Assembly: GCA_016928935.1 (NCBI GenBank)
Contig: JAFGJU010000095.1
Location: 1 to 11,040, forward strand
Reading direction: 5' to 3'
DNA: 11,040 nucleotides
DNA from: Candidatus Eiseniibacteriota bacterium
Lineage (GTDB): Bacteria > Eisenbacteria > RBG-16-71-46 > JAFGJU01
The stretch's first letter is position 1. The number at the start of each line of letters is the position of its first letter. The notes under the pieces were generated by a model. The model saw only the letters and a list, made by a program, of their open reading frames with translations. It searched no databases and was not told where the DNA came from. The translations under genes were made by a program, and so were the position numbers. This document shows, piece by piece, positions 1 through 7,001 of the stretch.

Positions 1-46
1 CCGTCGCGGCGCCACGCGGGCGCGCGGCGTGAGACAGGCGGGTGCG

Positions 47-1339
47 ATGATCGAACGTTACACGCGGCCCGAAATGGGCGCCCTCTGGAGCGACGACAGA
101 AAGTTCTCCACGTGGCTCGAGGTGGAGACCGTCGTCTGCGAGGAGGGCGAGAAGCTGGGGTTGTGTCCGCCCGGCACAGGCCGCAAGGTTCGGGAGGGCG
201 CGCGCTTCGACGCCGGCAGAATAGCCGAGATCGAAGGGCGAGTGCACCACGACGTCATCGCGTTCCTCACGAACGTGTGCGAACACCTGGGCGACGAGTC
301 CAGGTTCTTTCATTTCGGCCTGACGTCCTCCGACTTGCTGGACACTTCACTGGGAGTGCTTTGCGGGCAGGCGTGCGGCATCGTCCAGCGCGAGCTGGGA
401 ACGCTGTGCGACGTGTTGCGGGGCCTTGCGCTCGAGCACCGCAACACGACCATGGTCGGCCGGACGCACGGCATGCACGCTGAGCCCATCACGTTCGGGC
501 TGAAAATGCTCGTCTGGTACGAGGAGACGCGGCGGAACCTTGCGCGGACGGAGGCGGCCAGAGAGGCGGTGTCGGCCGGCAAGTTGTCGGGTGTGGTGGG
601 GACGTTCTCGCACGTGCCCCCTGAGCTGGAGGAGCGGGTGTGCGCGAGGTTGGGCCTCAGGCCGGAGCCGGCGGCGACCCAGGTCGTGCAGAGGGACAGG
701 CACGCGGAGCTCCTCTCGGCGTTGGCGATAACGGCGGCCAGTCTGGAGAAGTTCGCCACCGAGATCAGGCACCTCCAGAGGACGGAGGTGGGCGAGGCGG
801 CAGAGGGGTTCGGACAGGAGCAGAAGGGCTCCTCCGCCATGCCGCACAAGCGAAACCCGATACTCTGCGAGAGAATCTGCGGCCTCTCCCGGGTCGTCAG
901 GGCGAACGCGCTGGCCGCGACCGAGAACGTGGCGCTGTGGCACGAGAGAGACATCAGTCACTCTTCGGTCGAGCGCATCATAATTCCCGATTCGTTCATT
1001 CTGGTTGACTACATGCTCGGGACGTTCATAACCATGCTGAGGACTCTCGAGGTTCGGCCGGCGAGGATGAAAGAGAACCTGGAATGGTCCAAAGACGCGA
1101 TCTTCTCGCAGCGCGTTATGCTCGAGCTCACGCGTCGCGGCATGAGGCGGGACGAAGCGTACGGGCTCGTACAATCGCTGGCGAAGGAGGCGTGGGCCGG
1201 AGGGAGCTTCAGGGAGGCGGCGATGAGGGACGAAAAGCTGGCCGGCCTGCTTGATAGGGCGACGCTCGAAGAGTGCTTCGACCTCGACTACTTGCTGAGA
1301 CACGTGGATTCCGTGTACAAGAGAGTGCTGGGAAGCTGA
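47..1339 (+). CDS. purB: Adenylosuccinate lyase (PurB)
   Basis: Cytosolic fumarase/aspartase-superfamily enzyme that removes fumarate twice in purine synthesis: SAICAR to AICAR, and adenylosuccinate to AMP. The 430-residue length is normal for bacterial PurB. The conserved histidines fall at H68 (in VHHDV), H89 (in FFHFGLTSSD) and H141 (in GRTHGMHAEP). The superfamily signature GSSAMPHKRNP is at 261-271, with the catalytic loop serines at S262/S263. ATG at 47 is chosen over the in-frame GTG at 29 because MIERYTRPEM is the usual PurB N-terminus and because it puts the histidines at the numbers I recall for the Bacillus enzyme. The ribosome-binding site is weak. No stop lies upstream in this frame before the window edge, but the added residues look non-conserved. 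First gene of the purB-purL-purQ-purS-like-purF run. Confidence 0.97.
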   Translation: MIERYTRPEMGALWSDDRKFSTWLEVETVVCEEGEKLGLCPPGTGRKVREGARFDAGRIAEIEGRVHHDVIAFLTNVCEHLGDESRFFHFGLTSSDLLDTSLGVLCGQACGIVQRELGTLCDVLRGLALEHRNTTMVGRTHGMHAEPITFGLKMLVWYEETRRNLARTEAAREAVSAGKLSGVVGTFSHVPPELEERVCARLGLRPEPAATQVVQRDRHAELLSALAITAASLEKFATEIRHLQRTEVGEAAEGFGQEQKGSSAMPHKRNPILCERICGLSRVVRANALAATENVALWHERDISHSSVERIIIPDSFILVDYMLGTFITMLRTLEVRPARMKENLEWSKDAIFSQRVMLELTRRGMRRDEAYGLVQSLAKEAWAGGSFREAAMRDEKLAGLLDRATLEECFDLDYLLRHVDSVYKRVLGS

Positions 1340-1461
1340 GCCGGGCTGAGGCCGGGGGCGCGTCCGCCGTTCCCCGGAGGGTCGCGTCCGCCGGGGACGC
1401 CGTGGCCCGAGGACAACGCGTCCGGCTTGCCGGCCCTGTCTTTCAACCGCCAAGAGACGAC

Positions 1462-4038
1462 GTGGACGTTGAAGTAGAGACGCTGTCGATAATCGGCCGC
1501 GCCGACGATTTGGTCGCCGAAGAGCTGCGCGGCCACGGACTCAGACTCACCGTGGCGGAAGCTCGTCACCTCGCGCGTCTGATTGGCCGCAATCCCACCA
1601 AAGTCGAGGCCACCATCTTCGACATCATGTGGAGCGAGCACTGCTCGTACAAGAGCAGCAGGCATCTGCTCAAGGAACACCTACCGACCGAAGCCCGGAA
1701 CGTGGTCTTGGGTCCGGGCGAAGACGCCGGAATCATAAAACTGTGTGAACACGAGGGAGAGAGCTTCTGCCTGGTGGTGGCGCACGAGAGCCACAACCAT
1801 CCTTCTCAGGTCATGCCGTTCGAGGGCGCGGCCACAGGCATCGGGGGCATTGTGCGGGACGTCTATTGCATGGGCGCGGACGTCTGCGCAGTGATGGACG
1901 CTCTGCGGTTTGGGGACCCGCACGGTCCGCACAAGAACAAGGTCAGGGAGGTGGCCTCGGGGGTGGTGTCGGGAATCTGGCAGTACGGGAACGCGCTCGG
2001 CGTGGCAAACATGGGGGGAGACGTCTGTTTTGATGCCTGTTACGACGAAAACTGCTTGGTCAACGTCATCGCGATGGGAGTGGTCAAGGAGCGCGAAATA
2101 GTGAGGAGCAGGGTGCCGGCGGCCGCGGCCCGAGAGCGCTACGAGCTGATTCTCTTCGGAAAGCCCACGGATGCGAGCGGTTTCGGCGGGGCCGCGTTCG
2201 CCTCGGACGTGCTGGACTCCGACGAGCTTTCCGAGTCCAAGGCGGCGGTGCAGGTGCCGGACCCGTTTCTGAAGAGGATTCTGGCCGAGGCCAACAAGAA
2301 GATGTTGGAGCTGGTGCACTCGCGGGGCCTGGAGATAGGCTTCAAGGACCTGGGTGCCGGCGGCATCGCTTGCGCGACATCCGAGATAGCGGCTGCGGGA
2401 GGCTTCGGCGCGCTGATAGACCTCTCCAAGGTGCCGGTGGAGACTCCCAAGGCGGGGGGCGAGCTTCCTCCGGAAGTCGTGGTATGCTCGGAGACCCAGG
2501 AGCGGTTCGTGCTCGCGGTCCCTTCGTCAGTCACCGGGGAGATTCTGCACATATACAACGAGGAGTACGAGCTTCCCCATATCTACCACGGGGCCAGGGC
2601 AGTCGCGATAGGGAGCGTGACCACAGACGGCGTGTACAGGATCGTGACGGGCGCAGGACGGGAGGCGGCGTCCGGCGGCGGTTTTGTGCTCGGAGGTGCC
2701 GCTTCCGCAGGCAGGGGCCGGGTGGTTTCGGAGGGATTGGGTCAGGGAGGGTCGAGGGACGCGCAGGCCACGGCGGCACAGAGGTTACTGTGTGACGTGA
2801 AGGCCGACGTTATCACGTCCGGGATAACAATCCGGCGCGAGTCCAGGGTCGCCGAGTGTCAGGAGTGCGAACCCCGGTTCGCCCCGCCGAAAGACCTGGG
2901 GGAATTTTTGCTCGAGCTCCTGGGGTCCCCGAACGGCGCGTCACGATGGCCCATCTTCAGCTTCTACGACTGTGAGGTAGGCGGCCGGACCGTCATCCGG
3001 CCGGGTGACGCCGACGCCGGGGTGTTCGCGCCCCTGCCGGGAAGCCCGGTGGGAGTGGCGGTGTCAGTGGATGGCGCGCCCGCCTACGGGAAGATCTCGC
3101 AATACTGGGCAGGGGCTCATGCAGTGGCGGAGTCCATGCGGAACGTGGCGTGCGTCGGCGCAACGCCAAGGGCACTGAGCGATTGCCTCAACTTCGGCAG
3201 TCCCGAAGACCCGGATGTGTTCCACGGGTTTGAGGAGACACTCAGAGGCGTAGGCGACGCGGCCCGCAGGATCTGTCAAGTGGATCGCACCGACCCTTCG
3301 TCGGCTGAACCCGTGCCCATAGTGACCGGAAACGTCAGCTTTTACAACCAGACTGCGACGGGCAAGGCCGTGGCGGCCTCACCGATAGTCGCGTGTTACG
3401 GCGTGATGGAAGACTACAGCAAGGCAGTGACCATGGGGCTAAAGCGGCCGGGGTCGCTGCTCTTTCTGATAGGGCGACGCTACGACGAGCTGGGAGGCTC
3501 CCTCTACTACGAGCGCCTTCTGGGCTGCGTCGGACGGAACGTTCCCCTGGTGCGCTTCGGCGTGGAGCGGTCGGCCATTCGGCTGGTTCTGGGGGCGATC
3601 GACCGCGGGCTTCTGGAGGCCTGCCACGACGTGTCGTCCGGCGGTGTGGCCGTGACCCTGTCGGAGATGTGCATGGCGGGGCGCGACTCGTGCGGAGCAG
3701 GCGTGGACCTGACTGGCGTGGCCGGCATCCCGAATGGGGCGGGCTCCGACGGGGACAGCGGCGCGGCCCGTTCCGCGGGCGTCGCCTGGACGGGCGGCCT
3801 CAGGTACGACAGGAAGCTCTTCAGTGAATCGCCCGGCTTCGTCGTGGAGGTGGCCTCGCAGAACGTGAACGATCTCTCCAAGCTCGCCGCGGAGACGGGC
3901 GTCAAGCTATTCCGGCTGGGCGCCGTGTTGAATGAGCCCGTGCTGCGGGCGCGGGACAACGGAAAAACGGTGCTGGAAGCAACGGTCGGCGACATCAGGA
4001 AGGTCTGGTCGCGCGGGCTGGAACACGCACTGGCTTGA
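1462..4038 (+). CDS. purL: Phosphoribosylformylglycinamidine synthase subunit PurL
   Basis: Catalytic subunit of FGAM synthase (step 4 of purine synthesis): ATP-dependent amidation of FGAR to FGAM with ammonia supplied by PurQ. From the GTG at 1462 it has 858 residues. Visible motifs are MWSEHCSYK (56-64, catalytic H60), AHESHNHPS (107-115), EGAATGIGGIVRDV (121-134), DLGAGGIACATSE (296-308), RPGDADAG (513-520), CLNFG (575-579), VTGNVSFYNQ (621-630) and SAHDVS-like CHDVSSGG (721-728). It is the small, stand-alone PurL type with no fused glutaminase, but longer than the roughly 740 residues of Bacillus PurL. The extra length is mostly a Gly/Ala-rich stretch near 397-440 and another near 745-780. 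The frame is open upstream to 1273 (TTG inside purB). I chose 1462 because homology begins just after it. GTG at 1402, with a GGGGAC-like site, is the alternative. Both sites have weak Shine-Dalgarno sequences. Confidence 0.95.
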   Translation: MDVEVETLSIIGRADDLVAEELRGHGLRLTVAEARHLARLIGRNPTKVEATIFDIMWSEHCSYKSSRHLLKEHLPTEARNVVLGPGEDAGIIKLCEHEGESFCLVVAHESHNHPSQVMPFEGAATGIGGIVRDVYCMGADVCAVMDALRFGDPHGPHKNKVREVASGVVSGIWQYGNALGVANMGGDVCFDACYDENCLVNVIAMGVVKEREIVRSRVPAAAARERYELILFGKPTDASGFGGAAFASDVLDSDELSESKAAVQVPDPFLKRILAEANKKMLELVHSRGLEIGFKDLGAGGIACATSEIAAAGGFGALIDLSKVPVETPKAGGELPPEVVVCSETQERFVLAVPSSVTGEILHIYNEEYELPHIYHGARAVAIGSVTTDGVYRIVTGAGREAASGGGFVLGGAASAGRGRVVSEGLGQGGSRDAQATAAQRLLCDVKADVITSGITIRRESRVAECQECEPRFAPPKDLGEFLLELLGSPNGASRWPIFSFYDCEVGGRTVIRPGDADAGVFAPLPGSPVGVAVSVDGAPAYGKISQYWAGAHAVAESMRNVACVGATPRALSDCLNFGSPEDPDVFHGFEETLRGVGDAARRICQVDRTDPSSAEPVPIVTGNVSFYNQTATGKAVAASPIVACYGVMEDYSKAVTMGLKRPGSLLFLIGRRYDELGGSLYYERLLGCVGRNVPLVRFGVERSAIRLVLGAIDRGLLEACHDVSSGGVAVTLSEMCMAGRDSCGAGVDLTGVAGIPNGAGSDGDSGAARSAGVAWTGGLRYDRKLFSESPGFVVEVASQNVNDLSKLAAETGVKLFRLGAVLNEPVLRARDNGKTVLEATVGDIRKVWSRGLEHALA

Positions 4039-4069
4039 CGCTTACAGTTCTCTAAGATGAGGTCTTGAC

Positions 4070-4885
4070 TTGAAACCCAGAGTCGCGGTGATTCAGTTTC
4101 CCGGTGTCAACTGTGAGTACGAGACCCAGCGCGCGCTCAACGCAGCCGGGCTCGACGCGGAGGTGTTTCGCTGGAACCTCGACGTTGGAAGGCTCTCGAG
4201 CTTCGACGCTTTTCTCCTTCCGGGCGGGTTTTCGTACCAGGACAGAGTCAGGGCCGGCGCAATAGCGGCCAAAGACTCAGTCGTCCAGGAGGTCGCGCTC
4301 CAGGCGGACAGGGGGAAGCCCGTCCTCGGGATCTGCAACGGGGCGCAGGTGCTCGTCGAGGCGGGCATGGTGCCGGGTCTCTCGCCGGGCCGGGTGGAGA
4401 TGGCGCTCGGCCCCAACAGGACCGACGGACGGAGTGGGTATCTCTGCGAGTGGGTCTTCCTGAAGGCAGTCGAGCCCGGGCGCGCGGCCTTCACGTGCGC
4501 GATGAGAGAAGGTCAGGTCGTGCCGCTTCCCATAGCCCACGCGGAGGGCAGGTTCGTGACGCGCTCCCCCGGCACGCTGGAGGCCCTCGAAAAGGAGCGG
4601 CTGCCCCGGCTCCTCTACTGTTCCCAGAGCGGCGAGGTCGCGACGGCCTATCCTTCGAACCCCAACGGCTCCGTCTTGTCGGCCGCCGCCGTGTCGAACC
4701 GGAAAGGAAACGTCATGGCCATGATGCCCCACCCCGAGCGTGCGGCATGGCTCTCACAGGTGCCGGACCGGATTACGGGCGCCTGGGGACAGGCCAGGTT
4801 GGAGGCCAGGGGGGACCGGACCCGGATGTCGCAGCCGGGTCCCGGCCGCGTGGTGTTTGAGTCGTTGCTGCAGTATCTGAAGTAG
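4070..4885 (+). CDS. purQ: Phosphoribosylformylglycinamidine synthase glutaminase subunit PurQ
   Basis: Class I glutamine amidotransferase that hydrolyses glutamine and passes ammonia to PurL. The nucleophile is C89 in LGICNGAQVLVEAG. The catalytic partners are H221 and E223 in MMPHPERAAW. LLPGGFSYQDRVRAGAIAA (49-67) is the typical PurQ oxyanion-region motif, and the N-terminal AVIQFPGVNCEYET is also characteristic. At 271 residues it is longer than the roughly 227 of Bacillus PurQ and nearer the long form. The start is a TTG at 4070, preceded by GAGGT at 4058-4062 with 7-nt spacing, which supports this unusual start. It lies 31 bp after purL and 8 bp before the purS-like gene, so the three are almost certainly co-transcribed. 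The C-terminal 35 residues (237-271) carry little recognisable conservation. Confidence 0.96.
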   Translation: MKPRVAVIQFPGVNCEYETQRALNAAGLDAEVFRWNLDVGRLSSFDAFLLPGGFSYQDRVRAGAIAAKDSVVQEVALQADRGKPVLGICNGAQVLVEAGMVPGLSPGRVEMALGPNRTDGRSGYLCEWVFLKAVEPGRAAFTCAMREGQVVPLPIAHAEGRFVTRSPGTLEALEKERLPRLLYCSQSGEVATAYPSNPNGSVLSAAAVSNRKGNVMAMMPHPERAAWLSQVPDRITGAWGQARLEARGDRTRMSQPGPGRVVFESLLQYLK

Positions 4886-4893
4886 GTGATGGA

Positions 4894-5550
4894 GTGAGCA
4901 CTCTGGAGAGCAGGGACGCAGGGCCCGCGATTCGAGGGAAGGCCGGCGTGTCGGCCATCTGCGTTCGGCCGATAGGGACGGACCTCGTGGCGGCCACCGC
5001 GTTCGACACCCTGTCCCGCAAGATGGGTTTCGGAAACGTGCTGGAGTCGCTCAGGCGCGAGACACTCTGGCTTCTGAGCTTCGACTGCGAAGAGAGTAGG
5101 GCCGCGGAGCTGACGGCCGCCCTGGCCGAGAACACGGGCATCTTCGTGAACCCGAACACGCACCGTCACGTCCTCGTGCCGCCCGGTCGGCCGATTCCAG
5201 CCGGCCGGGCCGACTGTTTGGAGACCGTGGCGGCGGCACTCTGGTCGTACGACGACCCACAATCCGGGCCGGTCGAAGCGGCGGTGCGAGAGCGCATGAA
5301 GATGACGGAGCTCCTCGGCCTGAGGCGGATGACCGTCTGGTGGCCGGGTGTCAGGGGCGCCGCGGAGAGAGGCAGACGGCCCGCGGAAGTGGTGCTGTCC
5401 CTGGTGGCAACCCGGTCCAGGTTGGAGGGGCTCTTGGCGAACCCACACTCGGAGGGATGGTATCTTGTTGAAAGCCCGCACACCCCTGCTATGATGCTTG
5501 CGGCCGTGGAAGAAATCGAGGGGAGACAGGACGGATTACCCGATGAATGA
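4894..5550 (+). CDS. Probable tandem PurS-like FGAM synthase subunit
   Basis: A 218-residue protein not recognisable at a glance. It begins at GTG 4894 behind AGGTG (4884-4888, 5-nt spacing). Residues about 20-95 follow the PurS pattern: strand (SAICVRPI), helix ending in KMGFGNVLESL, strand (RETLWLLSF), helix (AAELTAALAEN), then a VNPNTHRHVLV end like the PurS LLANPVIEDY ending. Residues about 112-192 repeat it: DDPQSGPVEAAV resembles the PurS DPxG helix start, and LEGLLANPHSEGWYLV closely resembles the PurS C-terminal signature. PurS is a small (about 80-residue) non-catalytic subunit that bridges PurL and PurQ. No other purS is in this cluster. Position between purQ and purF, with an 8-bp overlap into purF, agrees with the role. 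What is seen is the motif pattern and context. The PurS assignment is an inference made by eye. An unrelated purine-cluster protein is the alternative. Confidence 0.6.
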   Translation: MSTLESRDAGPAIRGKAGVSAICVRPIGTDLVAATAFDTLSRKMGFGNVLESLRRETLWLLSFDCEESRAAELTAALAENTGIFVNPNTHRHVLVPPGRPIPAGRADCLETVAAALWSYDDPQSGPVEAAVRERMKMTELLGLRRMTVWWPGVRGAAERGRRPAEVVLSLVATRSRLEGLLANPHSEGWYLVESPHTPAMMLAAVEEIEGRQDGLPDE

Positions 5551-6961
5551 CAGGAAGGCACACGCAGTCGACCGTTTCCGCGACGGGTGCGGCGTCTTCG
5601 GCGTGTACGGCGCGGGCAGCGCGGCCGAGCTCGTGTACTTCGGCCTCTACGCACTCCAGCACAGAGGGCAGGAGAGCGCGGGCATAGTGTCTTCAGACGG
5701 CGAGTGTGTGAGGGGACACAAGGGCCTCGGACTCGTGAGCGACGTGCTCACGGCCGATGTGCTGGCGGGCCTGCCGGGCAGTCTTGCGATCGGGCACAAC
5801 CGCTATTCCACAACCGGCCGCACAACCCTGGAAAATGCGCAGCCCCTCCTGGTCAACTATCGGGGAGGGAAGCTGGCCGTCGCCCACAACGGCAACCTGG
5901 TCAATGCCAGGGTGCTGCGCGAGAAGATGGAGGCACGCGGCTCCATCTTCCAGACCACGATGGACACGGAGATAGTGGCACATCTGATAGCTCACTCCAG
6001 AGCTCGCTCGATTGAGGGCAAGCTAAAGGACGCGCTCTCCCGGGTGAGAGGCGCGTTTGCGCTCGTAATGATGACTGAAGATAGGCTCATGGGGGCTTGC
6101 GACCCAAGAGGCTTCAGGCCCCTCTGCCTCGGGAAACTGGACAAGGGCTGGTGCCTCGCGTCCGAGACGTGCGGCCTCGACATAATCGGCGCCAAGTATG
6201 TCAGGCCGGTCGAGGCCGGCGAGGTCGTTGTCATCGGCAAGGACGGGGTGCGGAGCTCGAAGGCGCTGAAGAGCACCGGCAAGGCCCACTGCATCTTCGA
6301 GCTCATATACTTCTCGAGGCCTGACAGCACCGTGTTCGGAGAGAGCGTGGACAAGGTGAGAAGGTCACTCGGCCGGACGCTGGCCGAGGAGTCCCCGGCC
6401 CGGGCCGACATCGTCATGGCGGTGCCAGACTCGAGCAATTCGGCGGCGTTGGGGTTCGCAGAGGGCTCGGGGCTTCCGTTTGAATTGGGGCTGATAAGGA
6501 ATCACTACGTGGGCCGCACCTTCATAGACCCGGTTCAGCGAGTCAGGGACCAGGCGGTCAAGGTGAAGTTCAATCCTGTGAGAGACATCCTCAAGGGCAA
6601 GCGGGTCGTGGTGGTGGACGACTCCATTGTCCGGGGCACGACCAGCAGGAAGCTGATCAGACTCATCAGGAAGGCGGGGGCCAGAGAGGTGCACTTCAGA
6701 GTGGGTTCACCGCCCATCGTCGGCTCCTGCTTCTACGGAATCGACACGCCCAGCAGGGCCAGGCTCATCGCCTCCAGCCATTCGGTGAGCGAAATAGCGA
6801 AGTTCCTTGGAGTCGACACACTGGCGTACCTCTCGCTCGAAGGCCTCAAGTCCTGCGTCACGAAACCAGATGATTACTGCTACGCGTGCTTCGGCGAGTG
6901 CTATCCGGAGCCGGTAGGGGAGAACGGCGGCAAGTTGGTTCTGGAGGGGAACTGCAGGTAG
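5543..6961 (+). CDS. purF: Amidophosphoribosyltransferase (PurF)
   Basis: First committed enzyme of purine synthesis: glutamine plus PRPP gives phosphoribosylamine. The protein has 472 residues. The N-terminal Ntn-hydrolase glutaminase starts at the presumed nucleophile C16 (DGCGVFGVYG), implying removal of a 15-residue propeptide. It also has LQHRGQESAGI (38-48), GHNRYSTTG (84-92) and AHNGNLVN (114-121). The phosphoribosyltransferase domain carries the PRPP loop VVVVDDSIVRGTT (355-367). Cysteines C250, C396, C446 and C449 match the four [4Fe-4S] ligands of the Bacillus-type enzyme, so this is probably the iron-sulfur, oxygen-sensitive form. ATG at 5543 overlaps the previous gene's stop (ATGAATGA), which suggests translational coupling. 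No strong ribosome-binding site lies directly before it. The in-frame TTG at 5498 is less likely. Last gene of the purine run. Confidence 0.97.
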   Translation: MNDRKAHAVDRFRDGCGVFGVYGAGSAAELVYFGLYALQHRGQESAGIVSSDGECVRGHKGLGLVSDVLTADVLAGLPGSLAIGHNRYSTTGRTTLENAQPLLVNYRGGKLAVAHNGNLVNARVLREKMEARGSIFQTTMDTEIVAHLIAHSRARSIEGKLKDALSRVRGAFALVMMTEDRLMGACDPRGFRPLCLGKLDKGWCLASETCGLDIIGAKYVRPVEAGEVVVIGKDGVRSSKALKSTGKAHCIFELIYFSRPDSTVFGESVDKVRRSLGRTLAEESPARADIVMAVPDSSNSAALGFAEGSGLPFELGLIRNHYVGRTFIDPVQRVRDQAVKVKFNPVRDILKGKRVVVVDDSIVRGTTSRKLIRLIRKAGAREVHFRVGSPPIVGSCFYGIDTPSRARLIASSHSVSEIAKFLGVDTLAYLSLEGLKSCVTKPDDYCYACFGECYPEPVGENGGKLVLEGNCR

Positions 6962-6963
6962 CA

Positions 6964-6980
6964 GTTGAGTGCGACTCGAC
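6964..6980 (+). terminator. Possible hairpin between convergent purF and regulator genes
   Basis: GTTGAGT and ACTCGAC can form a 7-bp stem with one G-U pair and a GCG loop, starting 3 nt after the purF stop. The gap between the two convergent genes is only 40 bp. No T-run follows on either strand, so this is not a canonical intrinsic terminator, and Rho-dependent or overlapping termination is equally possible. Confidence 0.25.
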
Positions 6981-7001
6981 GCGTCTTCGGGACTCCTGGG
7001 T

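Noticed and set aside
3..32. Possible C-terminal tail of an upstream gene ending at TGA 30-32
   Set aside because: Only nine codons are visible and their translation carries no recognisable motif.
1359..1426. Short direct repeats CGCGTCCGCCG at 1359-1369 and 1383-1393, with partial CGCGTCCGGC at 1417-1426, in the purB-purL gap
   Set aside because: Only two exact copies of a very GC-rich 11-mer with uneven spacing. Likely chance or leader composition.
347..1453. Long minus-strand open frame (368 codons) opposite purB
   Set aside because: Arg/Pro/His-rich translation typical of an antisense shadow in GC-rich DNA. PurB on the other strand has full-length motif support.
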